Assembly (NCBI GenBank): GCA_046349975.1
Contig: JAXMBH010000009.1
Span: 172,305 to 236,304 of the forward strand
Origin: JABDGM01 sp046349975
GTDB taxonomy: Bacteria > Planctomycetota > Planctomycetia > Pirellulales > Lacipirellulaceae
Length of the DNA: 64,000 nucleotides
Reading direction: 5' to 3'
In this document: positions 11,261-20,047 of the stretch, piece after piece
Position numbering within the stretch: the first letter of the stretch is position 1
How the letters are laid out: every line of letters starts with the position of its first letter
The notes under the pieces: generated by a model
What the model was told of the DNA's origin: nothing
What the model saw: only the letters and a program-made list of their open reading frames with translations
Database searches by the model: none
Translations under genes and position numbers: made by a program

Positions 11261-13186
11261 TTACTTCTTGACTTCAAACTCCGCGTCAATCGCATCATCA
11301 TCCGCGCTCTGGCCGCCAGTCGAGGCACCATCGGCGCCGCCAGCGGCTGCACCAGCGCCCGCGGCGCCGGCGCCGGCCGATGCCTTGTACAGCGCCTCGC
11401 TCATCGCGTGTGATGCCGCCTCGAGCTCGCCGATTGCGCTCTTGATGCTGTTGACGTCTTCGCCCTTCGCGGCTTCGCGCACTTTCGCGATCGCCGCTTC
11501 GATTGCCGACTTGTCGGAGTCGCGCAGCTTGTCACCTTGCTGCTTAATCAACTTCTCGAGCTGGTAAGCACGTGACTCGGCTTCGTTGCGCGCTTCGACC
11601 AGCGCCCGCTTCCGCTTGTCTTCGTCGGCATGCGATTCGGCGTCTTTGCGCATCTTTTCGATTTCAGTATCGGAAAGACCGCTCGACTGCTCGACACGCA
11701 CTGTTTGCTCCACGCCCGTGCCAAGGTCCTTGGCCGACACGCTCAGGATGCCGTTCGCGTCGATGTCGAATTTCACCTCGATCTGCGGCACGCCACGCGG
11801 CGCGGGCGGAATGCCTTCCAGGTTGAACTGGCTCAGGAGCCGGTTGTCGGCCGCCATTTCGCGCTCGCCTTGGAACACGCGCACAGTCACCGCCGTCTGA
11901 TTGTCGTCGGCCGTGCTGAAGACCTGCTTCCGTTCGGCCGGAATTGTCGTGTTGCGTTCCACGAGCTTCGTCATCACACCGCCGAGTGTTTCGATGCCAA
12001 GCGATAGCGGCGTCACATCGAGGAGCAGAATGTCCTGCACTTCGCCGCTGAGCACGCCGCCTTGAATTGCAGCGCCGACGGCTACGACTTCGTCCGGGTT
12101 CACGCCCTTGTGCGGCTCTTTGCCGCCGAACATTTCCTTGACGACCTGCTGCACCTTCGGAATACGCGTCGAACCACCGACGAGCACGACTTCGTTGATC
12201 TTGCTGGGGTCGAGCTTCGCGTCCTTGAGCGCCTGTTGCACAGGGCCCTTCACGCGATCGATCAGGTGATCCACCAGCTTCTCAAACTCGGCCCGCGTGA
12301 TCGACATCTGCAAATGCTTCGGGCCACTCGCGTCGGCCGTGATGAACGGCAGATTGATGTCGGTCGTCTGCGCCGAGCTAAGCTCCTTCTTCGCCTTCTC
12401 ACAAGCCTCAGTCAGCCGCTGCAGGGCCATGTGGTCCTTACGCAGATCGATGCCTTGCTCGCGCTGGAACTGCTCGGCCACGTGGTTAATGAGCACTTCA
12501 TCGAAGTCGTCGCCGCCGAGGTGCGTATCGCCGTTCGTGGAGATCACGCGGAACACGCCGTCGGCCACTTCCAGCACCGACACGTCGAACGTACCGCCAC
12601 CGAGGTCGAACACGCAGATCGTCTCTTCGCCCTTCTTATCCAAGCCGTAGGCGAGCGACGCCGCCGTCGGCTCGTTGATAATGCGCGCCACTTCGAGGCC
12701 CGCGATCTGGCCGGCGTCCTTGGTCGCCTGCCGCTGGGCGTCGTTGAAGTACGCCGGCACCGTGATGACGGCCTTGTTCACCTTGTGGCCCAAGTAGGCC
12801 TCGGCCGATTCCTTGAGCTTGCGAAGCGTCAGCGCCGAGATTTCCGGCGGCGTCAGCTCTTTGTCGCCAGCCTTCACCTTCACATAATCTTGCGGGCCGC
12901 CGACCACTTCGTACGGCACCATCTTTTCCTCGCTCGCCACTTCATTGTGGCGCCGACCCATGAACCGCTTGATCGAAAACACGGTCCGCTTAGGGTTGGT
13001 GACCGCCTGGCGCCGCGCGGGCTCGCCCACCAGCACATCACCCTTATCCGTGAACGCAACCACGCTGGGCGTCAGCCGGTTGCCTTCGGCGTTCGGAATG
13101 ACCTTCGCCTCTTTGCCTTCCATAACGGCGACGACCGAGTTCGTGGTACCCAAGTCGATGCCGATGATCTTTTCCCCAGCAGCCAT
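11261..13186 (-). CDS. dnaK: Molecular chaperone DnaK (Hsp70)
   Basis: 641 residues, the normal length. The ATPase domain starts with IIGIDLGTTNSVVAVMEG and carries the phosphate loop VFDLGGGTFDVSVLEV and VVLVGGSTRIPKVQ. The substrate-binding domain starts near DVTPLSLGIETLGG. The Gly/Ala-rich tail ends in DDDAIDAEFEVKK. It binds exposed hydrophobic segments in an ATP-driven cycle with DnaJ and GrpE, neither of which is encoded nearby. A good Shine-Dalgarno (AAGGAG, 13196-13201) supports the ATG at 13186. clpB follows in the same direction, so heat-stress co-expression is likely. No CIRCE element was found upstream. Confidence 0.98.
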   Translation of the reverse strand: MAAGEKIIGIDLGTTNSVVAVMEGKEAKVIPNAEGNRLTPSVVAFTDKGDVLVGEPARRQAVTNPKRTVFSIKRFMGRRHNEVASEEKMVPYEVVGGPQDYVKVKAGDKELTPPEISALTLRKLKESAEAYLGHKVNKAVITVPAYFNDAQRQATKDAGQIAGLEVARIINEPTAASLAYGLDKKGEETICVFDLGGGTFDVSVLEVADGVFRVISTNGDTHLGGDDFDEVLINHVAEQFQREQGIDLRKDHMALQRLTEACEKAKKELSSAQTTDINLPFITADASGPKHLQMSITRAEFEKLVDHLIDRVKGPVQQALKDAKLDPSKINEVVLVGGSTRIPKVQQVVKEMFGGKEPHKGVNPDEVVAVGAAIQGGVLSGEVQDILLLDVTPLSLGIETLGGVMTKLVERNTTIPAERKQVFSTADDNQTAVTVRVFQGEREMAADNRLLSQFNLEGIPPAPRGVPQIEVKFDIDANGILSVSAKDLGTGVEQTVRVEQSSGLSDTEIEKMRKDAESHADEDKRKRALVEARNEAESRAYQLEKLIKQQGDKLRDSDKSAIEAAIAKVREAAKGEDVNSIKSAIGELEAASHAMSEALYKASAGAGAAGAGAAAGGADGASTGGQSADDDAIDAEFEVKK

Positions 13187-13608
13187 TGGTTTACGCTCCT
13201 TGGTAGTTTCAAAACGCGCGGCTCTTGCCGCGATGAGAATTTATGGGTTTGATTCGTTGTGGTTTGCAGTTTTAAAGGCGGGTAGGAACAGAATTCAGTG
13301 ACGCAGCCACCGCGCAGCACAACCCGCGTGGCAGAACTCCTGCCCGCCGGGCCGATGTAACGCAAAGGATGTGCCCGGCAGCAATCACTTGGGTGGTTGG
13401 ACGGCCTGAATTGCGTAAGCTATTGTAAGATAGCGGCTTACGGCGAAACATGTCGATCGCGGCGACCGTCGACGCCCAAGAGAATCAACGACACTGGTGC
13501 CAATTTGGCCCCGACGCTGCATCAAGCCAGCAAACATCGAAATCGCCGCTGTCATATTGGCAGCCAATTTTCAGCAAGTTTTTTCCCCACAGCGGGTTAT
13601 GAACTGAA

Positions 13609-13713
13609 CGTAGGGCGGGCAATTCTGTCCGTCCGTAACAAGTCCTTCGCCCTCATGCTCAAAGAGAGCTGCAAACCAGCCAGCACCGACAGACAGAGTT
13701 GTCCGTCTTACCC
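13609..13713. repeat. Imperfect inverted repeat of the GGACAATTCTGTCC type
   Basis: The left arm (13609-13634) contains GGGCGGGCAATTCTGTCC and the right arm (13692-13713) reads ACAGAGTTGTCCGTCTTACC. They pair over about 22 nt with several mismatches. The same family occurs at 30526-30600. It lies in the 539-nt gap between divergent dnaK and pheA, in which no gene was found. Confidence 0.55.
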
Positions 13714-13725
13714 AATATTCAAGCC

Positions 13726-14901
13726 ATGGCCAAACGCAAACGCTCACTTTCGAAGACCGCCAAGTCACTGCGTTTCGCCGCGCCCACCGAAGGCGAACCT
13801 GCCGACAATAACCCAGCCGTCTCCGGGAACCAATCGCTCGCTGACCTCCGCTGCGAGCTTGACGACATCGACCGCGAAATCCTCGCCGCCATCAACCGCC
13901 GCGCGTCGATCGCTCAGCGCATTGGCCGGCTAAAGGCGCAAGACGGCTCGCCGGTCTACGACGCCGTCCGCGAATGCGAGGTGCTCGAGCGGGCAATCGA
14001 AAGCAACAGCGGCCCGCTGCCCGCTGAAGCCATCCGTTCGGTATTCCGAGAAATCGTGAGCGGCACTCGCGCCCTCCAAGCCCTCCTGCGGGCCGCCTAC
14101 CTCGGGCCCGAATTCACGTTCAGCCACCTCGCAGCGATCGAACAATTCGGCCATTCCGCCGAGTTAGTGCCGGTCGGCACAATTGCCGCCGTCTTCGAAG
14201 AGGTCGAACGCGGTCAGGTCCAATTTGGCGTTGTGCCAATGGAAAATTCCACCGATGGCCGCGTCTCCGACACACTCGAATGCTTCGCCAAGTCGCGCGT
14301 GCGCATCTGCGGCGAGCTGCCGCTGCGGATCCACCACTGCCTCTTGGGCACCGGTTCGCGCGACACCATTCGTACCATCTTCAGTAAACCACAGCCATTG
14401 TCCCAATGCCGCAACTGGCTGGCCAAGCACATGCCGAAGGCCACGCTGGCGGAAGTCGGCAGCACTGCGGCCGCCGCGAAGGCAGCGCAGGATGACCCGC
14501 ACGTTGCCGCGATCGCCAGCCGCCAGGCCGGCGTCGAGTACGAACTGAACTGCATCGTCGCCAACATCGAAGACAACGCCGACAACATCACGCGTTTCGC
14601 CATAATCAGCAGCGAAATCGGCCCGAAAACAGGCCGCGACAAGACCTCGCTCATGTTCGAGATCGCCCACGAGCCTGGCGCCCTGGCCGACACCATGGCC
14701 ATTTTCAAGCGAAACCAGCTCAACATGACCTGGATCGAATCGTTCCCGATCCCCGGCCATCGCGGCCGCTATCTGTTCTTCGTCGAATTCGTCGGCCACC
14801 AGGACGAGCCCCACGCCCGGCGTGCCATCCGCACGATCGCGAAGCGGTCATTACGGCTCGAAGTCCTGGGCTCCTATGCGCAGACGGAGCCAGTGGGGTA
14901 A
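13726..14901 (+). CDS. pheA: Bifunctional chorismate mutase / prephenate dehydratase (P-protein)
   Basis: 391 residues. It converts chorismate to prephenate and on to phenylpyruvate in phenylalanine synthesis. An AroQ-type chorismate mutase domain (about residues 40-130, LRCELDDIDREILAAINRRA) leads into the prephenate dehydratase domain (AYLGPEFTFSH, VVPMENSTDGRV, then NITRFAII). A C-terminal ACT domain has GALAD and ESFP, variants of the GALV and ESRP motifs that bind phenylalanine for feedback inhibition. The ATG at 13726 is preferred over an upstream TTG at 13699, because that TTG falls inside a repeat arm. It opens a run of eight co-directional housekeeping genes. Confidence 0.93.
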   Translation: MAKRKRSLSKTAKSLRFAAPTEGEPADNNPAVSGNQSLADLRCELDDIDREILAAINRRASIAQRIGRLKAQDGSPVYDAVRECEVLERAIESNSGPLPAEAIRSVFREIVSGTRALQALLRAAYLGPEFTFSHLAAIEQFGHSAELVPVGTIAAVFEEVERGQVQFGVVPMENSTDGRVSDTLECFAKSRVRICGELPLRIHHCLLGTGSRDTIRTIFSKPQPLSQCRNWLAKHMPKATLAEVGSTAAAAKAAQDDPHVAAIASRQAGVEYELNCIVANIEDNADNITRFAIISSEIGPKTGRDKTSLMFEIAHEPGALADTMAIFKRNQLNMTWIESFPIPGHRGRYLFFVEFVGHQDEPHARRAIRTIAKRSLRLEVLGSYAQTEPVG

Positions 14902-14904
14902 ATT

Positions 14905-15018
14905 AGTCGAGAGCTTAGAGTCAAGAGTCGAGAGCCGGAGCTTTCGAGCTTGGATTCTTCGCTCATGCGTAAGTTTTTTTCTGGCTCTTGACTCTCGACT
15001 CTTAGCTCTTGACTCTAC
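14905..15018. repeat. Heptad inverted array between pheA and tpiA
   Basis: Left arm 14905-14938 (units such as GAGTCGA, GAGCTTA, GAGTCAA) and right arm 14981-15018 (TGACTCT, CGACTCT, TAGCTCT). About 28 of 34 positions pair; many of the differences are A/G exchanges. The second arm ends one base before the tpiA ATG. Confidence 0.8.
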
Positions 15019-15019
15019 C

Positions 15020-15778
<759 letters not shown>

Positions 15779-15842
15779 ACGGCGGTGTTCGAAGCGACGC
15801 CATCGGGTCCTCGCTTGCGAGCGAAAGCGTTAGTCGACAAAG

Positions 15843-15926
15843 AGTGGGAGAGGGGGAGATCGGGAGACAAGGAGAGAATGCAACTGAGCAGTCTCCCCAT
15901 CTCCCCCTCTCCAATACTCTCCCTCT
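15843..15926. repeat. Inverted array with 8-nt step between tpiA and secG
   Basis: Left arm 15843-15876 repeats GGGAGA every 8 nt; right arm 15890-15926 carries CTCCCC-type units. A 23-nt core pairs with one mismatch around a short loop. It ends 55 nt before the secG ATG. Confidence 0.75.
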
Positions 15927-15981
15927 GGCCGACCGAATCACATAGCAAGTCCGAAAAAATAAAACAGAAGCGTCCACACAA

Positions 15982-16509
15982 ATGGGTCCAGTCTTCGCCA
16001 TCGTCCTGTCGCTGTTAGCAATCTTTCTGATTCTGCTCGTGCTCGTGCAACGCGGCCGCGGCGGCGGGTTGGCTGGCGCCCTCGGCGGCATGGGCGGCTC
16101 GAGCGCGTTCGGCGCGAAAGCCGGCGACGTCTTCACTCGCATTACGATCGTCACCGCCTCGATCTGGATCGTCCTCTGCCTCTTCGCCCTGATGTGGGCC
16201 AAGCACCGCGGCGACGTCCTCGGCAACGCACCCACGGCCGGAACCACGACCACCGCGCCCGGGTCCTCTGGCCCACCAGCGGCAACCAAGGCGGGAGCAG
16301 AAAAGGGCGGGGCCACGAGCGGCGCCACCGGTACGACCGACTCAAAGAGCACGCCCGCCACTGGCGCCACGCTGCCCGAGAATCCGCCGGCCGCTGCAAC
16401 CTCTGCGCCCGCTACACCGCCCGCGTCGACCACCGCGCCCCCGGGCACCAACACTCCGGCAGGCCCAGCCGGCGATGCCACCAACAAAGAAGCACCACCG
16501 GGCAAATAG
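15982..16509 (+). CDS. secG: Preprotein translocase subunit SecG
   Basis: 175 residues. The first 75 are a typical SecG: two membrane helices (VFAIVLSLLAIFLILLVLV and ITIVTASIWIVLCLFALMW) joined by the Gly-rich loop GLAGALGGMGGSSAFG. SecG assists SecYE and SecA in protein export across the inner membrane. The remaining 100 residues form a low-complexity Pro/Ala/Thr tail with no recognisable domain; most bacterial SecG proteins lack it. Confidence 0.9.
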   Translation: MGPVFAIVLSLLAIFLILLVLVQRGRGGGLAGALGGMGGSSAFGAKAGDVFTRITIVTASIWIVLCLFALMWAKHRGDVLGNAPTAGTTTTAPGSSGPPAATKAGAEKGGATSGATGTTDSKSTPATGATLPENPPAAATSAPATPPASTTAPPGTNTPAGPAGDATNKEAPPGK

Positions 16510-16546
16510 CCCACTGCCGCTGGCAGCCTTATCGGAGTGACGAGCC

Positions 16547-17428
16547 TTGCTTATCAGCATGACCGGCTTTGGCGAAGCCCGCGGCCCGGCGGGCGGCATG
16601 GCCATTTCGGTCGAAGTCCGCACGATCAATAGCCGGCATTACAAACTCTCGTTTCGTTCGAGCGAAGGCTACGCCTCCCTCGAATCGGATGTCGAGACTC
16701 TCACGCGCGAATCGATCCGCCGCGGCACCGTGCAACTGAACCTGCGCGTCGATCGCCGCTCGTCGGTCGACGACTACCGCATCAACACCGAGGTCGTCGA
16801 AAACTATCGCCGCCAGTTGCAGCAATTCACCGGCAGCGAGTGGAACAACGCCGACGACTTGCGCCTGCTGCTCTCACTCCCCGGGACCATCGACGAGAAG
16901 TCGCGCGGCGAATACGACCCACGCGAAGATTGGCCCGCGATCGAGCCCGTCATCCGCGATGCCCTCGCCGCCCTCGCCAAAATGCGCGCCGAAGAAGGCG
17001 TCGCCCTGGCTGCCGATCTCGCCCACAACGGCCGGCAAATCTCCGAACTGCTCGACGCCATCGCCCGCCGTTCGCCCGAGGTGACGCAGTCCTATCAATC
17101 GCGCCTCACCGGCCGCGTGCAGCAGGCGCTCTCGGAATTAAACGTCACGGTCGAGCCGGCTGATTTGCTCCGCGAAATCGCCCTCTTCGCCGACCGCAGC
17201 GACATTTCCGAAGAAATCGTCCGTCTCCGCAGTCACCTGCAGCAATACGAAGCGGCCCTGCTGATGGCCGAAAGCTCCGGCCGCAAGCTGGAATTCATCG
17301 CCCAGGAAATGGGCCGCGAAATCAACACCATCGGCTCCAAAGCGAACGACGCCGAAATCTCCCGCCTTGTGGTCGACATCAAAACCGCTCTGGAACGGAT
17401 TCGCGAGCAGATCCAGAACGTCGAGTAA
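16547..17428 (+). CDS. yicC: YicC family endoribonuclease
   Basis: 293 residues, normal family length. The N-terminal motif SMTGFGEARG and the C-terminal block (FIAQEMGREINTIGSKAND) identify the YicC family, reported as an endoribonuclease that affects small-RNA turnover. A TTG start at 16547 is chosen because GGAG lies nine bases upstream and the N terminus (MLISMTGFG) then matches the usual MIRSMTGFG; an ATG at 16559 is the alternative. The order yicC, gmk, rpoZ, coa genes is conserved in many bacteria. Confidence 0.9.
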   Translation: MLISMTGFGEARGPAGGMAISVEVRTINSRHYKLSFRSSEGYASLESDVETLTRESIRRGTVQLNLRVDRRSSVDDYRINTEVVENYRRQLQQFTGSEWNNADDLRLLLSLPGTIDEKSRGEYDPREDWPAIEPVIRDALAALAKMRAEEGVALAADLAHNGRQISELLDAIARRSPEVTQSYQSRLTGRVQQALSELNVTVEPADLLREIALFADRSDISEEIVRLRSHLQQYEAALLMAESSGRKLEFIAQEMGREINTIGSKANDAEISRLVVDIKTALERIREQIQNVE

Positions 17429-17527
17429 GGGGGAAGGCGGAAGGGGGAGGGCGGAAGGCAAACCGTCCGCCAGTTTATGAACAGCGAAATATCCACTCCG
17501 CCTTCCCCCTTCCGCCTTCCCCCTTCG
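17427..17527. repeat. Heptad inverted array spanning the gmk start codon
   Basis: Left arm 17427-17460 (AAGGGGG and AAGGCGG alternating in 7-nt steps) and right arm 17497-17527. About 28 of 30 positions pair. The gmk ATG lies in the loop and the right arm is translated as the gmk N terminus. Confidence 0.8.
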
Positions 17528-18091
17528 CGACTGATCATTTTGTCTGGGCCTTCTGGCGTGGGGAAATCGACCGTCCTTCGTGAGCTGCTGGCCCGCCACC
17601 CCGATCATCTCCGCCTCAGCATCTCCGCCACCACCCGCGCCCCTCGCCCCGGCGAGCAGGACGGCGTTGACTATTATTTCCTCACGCCTGAGCAATTCGC
17701 CCGTCGCCGGCAATCTGGCGAGTTTTTGGAATGCTGCGAAGTTTTCGGCCGCGGCCACTGGTACGGCACCCTCCTGAGCGAGGTCACGACTAGCCGCGGC
17801 GGCCAAAAGTGGGTAATTTTAGATATAGACGTGGACGGTGCGGAGAAGGTACGTGCCCAGTTTCCGCACGTGCCGACCATTTTCTTGCGGCCGAGTTCCG
17901 AGGCAGAGTTGGAACGCCGGCTGCGTGCCCGCGGTACCGAATCGGAAGCGGCGATCCAGCGTCGGCTCGAAGTCGCCCGCCGCGAACTGGCTCGGGCCGA
18001 TCAATACAAGTACCAGGTCGTCAACGACACGGTCGAGCGTGCCGTCGACGAAATCAGCGACATACTAAAACAGCTCAGCATTATCCCGTAG
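17477..18091 (+). CDS. gmk: Guanylate kinase
   Basis: 204 residues. It phosphorylates GMP to GDP with ATP. The P-loop is LSGPSGVGKST, the GMP-binding region holds SATTRAPRPGEQDGVDYYF, and the lid precedes the C-terminal helix. Homology starts near residue 18 (RLIILSG). The first 17 residues (STPPSPFRLPPS region) come from the right arm of the heptad array and are probably not part of the conserved fold. The only ATG upstream of the P-loop in this frame is at 17477. Confidence 0.95.
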   Translation: MNSEISTPPSPFRLPPSRLIILSGPSGVGKSTVLRELLARHPDHLRLSISATTRAPRPGEQDGVDYYFLTPEQFARRRQSGEFLECCEVFGRGHWYGTLLSEVTTSRGGQKWVILDIDVDGAEKVRAQFPHVPTIFLRPSSEAELERRLRARGTESEAAIQRRLEVARRELARADQYKYQVVNDTVERAVDEISDILKQLSIIP

Positions 18092-18172
18092 CTGAATTCG
18101 CCAGCATTCAGAGTTTTGGCAAGCCCAGAGCGTTAGCGACGGGACCGCCTGAATTCTCGCGAATCCAGCTAC
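18088..18172. repeat. Inverted repeat overlapping the gmk stop codon
   Basis: A 24-nt arm beginning at the gmk stop codon (GTAGCTGAATTCGCC) is mirrored at 18149-18172 (GCGAATCCAGCTAC) with about four mismatches. It ends 21 nt before rpoZ. It does not show the 7-nt step of the other arrays. Confidence 0.6.
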
Positions 18173-18193
18173 AAGACAAAACGAGGAATCGAA

Positions 18194-18460
18194 ATGATCG
18201 AGGCGCTCAAAGAAGAAGCGATTGTCAACAAGGTCGGTGGCCGGTTCAAGCTCTCGACCCTCATCCAAAAACGGCTCGTCGCGCTCAACGCCGGCGCTCG
18301 TCCCCTCGTCGATATCGCCAGCAACGACAAGCTCGAGATCATCGTCCAGGAAATTCTTCAGGACAAAATCTTCCTCGACATGTCGAACGAGCTGAAGACC
18401 GTCGCCGATCTCGGTCCCATGTCCGCCGGCCCGCCAGAATTCGATTTCGCCTCTCTCTAA
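18194..18460 (+). CDS. rpoZ: DNA-directed RNA polymerase subunit omega
   Basis: 88 residues. The omega subunit aids assembly of RNA polymerase. Recognised by size, by its position directly after gmk as in many bacteria, and by the motif GGRFKLSTLIQKRLVALNAG followed by IVQEILQDKIFL. A heptad array begins 4 nt after its stop codon. Confidence 0.88.
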   Translation: MIEALKEEAIVNKVGGRFKLSTLIQKRLVALNAGARPLVDIASNDKLEIIVQEILQDKIFLDMSNELKTVADLGPMSAGPPEFDFASL

Positions 18461-18464
18461 GAAA

Positions 18465-18554
18465 GCGAGGAGCTGGGAGCGAGGAGTGGGGAGTCGGAAC
18501 AAGGCAAGGTTTGTCGCTTTGCTCCAAGCTCCCCGCTCCCTGCTCCCCGCTGAC
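18465..18554. repeat. Heptad inverted array between rpoZ and coaC
   Basis: Left arm 18465-18499 (GCGAGGA, GCTGGGA, GTGGGGA units) and right arm 18521-18554 (GCTCCCC, GCTCCCT units), both in 7-nt steps. It ends 2 nt before the coaC start. The word family matches the arrays at 53473 and 61811. Confidence 0.8.
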
Positions 18555-18556
18555 AC

Positions 18557-19096
18557 GTGCCCAATGAACTGATCATCGGCGTCACCGGTGGCATCGCAGC
18601 GTTCAAAACCGCTGCGCTCGTAAGTTCGCTCGCCCAGCAAGGCCACGGCATCACGGTCGTGATGACCCGCTCCGCACGAAAGTTCGTCGGCCCCGCCACC
18701 TTCCGCGCCCTCACCGGTCGCTCGGTTGTGTGCGACAGCTTCGACCCCGGATTCCCGCTTGGCCCGCACATCGAACTCGCCGATCGGGCGCAGCTCATGT
18801 GCATCGCCCCCGCCTCGGCCGACATCCTCGCCAAAGCCGCCCACGGCATCGCCGACGACCTGCTCAGCACGCTGCTCCTCTCCTTCACCGGCCCCACGCT
18901 CTTCGCCCCCGCGATGAACACCGCCATGTGGGAGAAGCCTTCCGTCCAGCGCAACCTCACGACGCTCCGCGAAGACGGCTTCCACTTCGTCGGCCCCCAA
19001 GTCGGCTGGCAAAGCTGCCGCCGCCAAGGCATGGGCCGCATGTCGGAACCAGCCGACATTCAAGCGGCGATCGAACAGCTGCTCAAATCTAAATAA
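18557..19096 (+). CDS. coaC: Phosphopantothenoylcysteine decarboxylase (flavoprotein), stand-alone CoaC
   Basis: 179 residues of the HFCD flavoprotein fold. It decarboxylates 4'-phospho-N-pantothenoylcysteine in coenzyme A synthesis. Visible are the N-terminal strand with the flavin site (IIGVTGGIAAFKTAALV), the PASADILAKAAHGIADDL region, the PAMNTAMW motif that binds substrate, and a C-terminal FVGPQVGWQSC. Start is a GTG at 18557. In most bacteria this domain is fused to CoaB; here the partner is a separate downstream gene. Confidence 0.9.
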   Translation: MPNELIIGVTGGIAAFKTAALVSSLAQQGHGITVVMTRSARKFVGPATFRALTGRSVVCDSFDPGFPLGPHIELADRAQLMCIAPASADILAKAAHGIADDLLSTLLLSFTGPTLFAPAMNTAMWEKPSVQRNLTTLREDGFHFVGPQVGWQSCRRQGMGRMSEPADIQAAIEQLLKSK

Positions 19097-19099
19097 TCC

Positions 19100-19265
19100 C
19101 ACCACAGAGAGCACAGAGGGCACTGAGCGAAATGAGGAGAGGCATTTGTCATTTTCAATTTGTCATTTGAAATTGGCCATTGCTGAAATGGCCCAATGAC
19201 AAATGACAAATTTGCAATGACAAATCGTATTCTTGATCGTTATGCGCTCTGCGTCCTGCGTGGCG
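19100..19265. repeat. Two nested heptad inverted pairs between coaC and coaB
   Basis: The inner pair has left arm 19143-19180 (ATTTGTC, ATTTTCA units) and right arm 19187-19225 (AAATGAC, CAATGAC units) around a 6-nt loop. The outer pair is 19100-19127 (CACAGAG-rich) and 19241-19264 (TCTGCGT, CCTGCGT). The coaB start lies within the outer right arm. Confidence 0.7.
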
Positions 19266-19913
19266 AAGAAATTGTCACGAATCCTCATCACCTCCGGCCC
19301 CACCCGCCAGTTCATCGACCCGGTGCGTTATCTAACCAACGCCTCCAGCGGTCGCATGGGCCGCGCACTCGCCGAAGCAGCGTTAGCGCTTGGCCACGAA
19401 GTCGTCGTCGTCACCGGTCCGGTCGAAGTTGAATATCCATCAAGCGCCCGCATCGTCCCAGTCGTCTCCACCGAAGACATGCTCACCGCCGCCGCCCGCG
19501 AGTTCGAAACCTGCGACGGCCTCATCGGCGCCGCCGCTCCTTGCGACTATCGGCCGCAGCGCGTCGAGTCGCACAAAATCGCGAAGACTGGCCAGCCGAT
19601 CGACCTGCACCTCATCGAAACCGACGACGTCGTCGCCACACTCGGCGCCAAGAAAGGCCGCCGCTGGGTCGTCGGCTTCGCCCTCGAAACCGAAGACCAC
19701 CGCCTCCGCGCGCTCGCGAAACTCGAAAAGAAGTTCTGCGATCTCATGGTCTCCAACGGCCCGCAAGCCATCAGCGCCACCGACAACGAAGTCGAAGTCC
19801 TCTCGCCCACCGGCGAAGTGCTGGCCGCCATCTCCGGCAGCAAAGAAATCGTCGCCGACCGCATCCTGGCCATCATCCAGACCCGCCTCATTGCGCCACG
19901 ACCTGCCACGTGA
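19242..19913 (+). CDS. coaB: Phosphopantothenate--cysteine ligase, stand-alone CoaB
   Basis: 223 residues from the ATG at 19242; a TTG at 19233 is possible. It joins cysteine to 4'-phosphopantothenate. The nucleotide-binding start RILITSGPTRQFIDPVRYLTN, the SSGRMG loop, the VVVTGP strand, and the AAAPCDYRPQ and KIAK motifs match the CoaB domain. The first ten residues (MRSASCVAKK) are encoded by the outer array arm, so the native start could be near LSRILIT. It ends the housekeeping run and converges on the beta-helix protein gene. Confidence 0.9.
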   Translation: MRSASCVAKKLSRILITSGPTRQFIDPVRYLTNASSGRMGRALAEAALALGHEVVVVTGPVEVEYPSSARIVPVVSTEDMLTAAAREFETCDGLIGAAAPCDYRPQRVESHKIAKTGQPIDLHLIETDDVVATLGAKKGRRWVVGFALETEDHRLRALAKLEKKFCDLMVSNGPQAISATDNEVEVLSPTGEVLAAISGSKEIVADRILAIIQTRLIAPRPAT

Positions 19914-19960
19914 GAAATCCGCTTCGCACTGGCGGAACCACACAGGTACCGGTGCGACTC

Positions 19961-20030
19961 AATTGCGGGGCGGTTCACCGCCCTTAGTTCGCGCGAGCGA
20001 TATTAGGCCCGCCGTTTACGGCGGGTCCGG
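19961..20030. repeat. Two REP-like hairpins between coaB and the beta-helix gene
   Basis: GGGCGGTTCACCGCCC and CCCGCCGTTTACGGCGGG form two short GC-rich hairpins between convergent genes. They may end transcription in both directions. Confidence 0.55.
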
Positions 20031-20047
20031 GGAAACTCAAAGCGTTA

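Noticed and set aside
13187..13400. CIRCE or heat-shock operator upstream of dnaK
   Set aside because: No TTAGCACTC inverted repeat was found.
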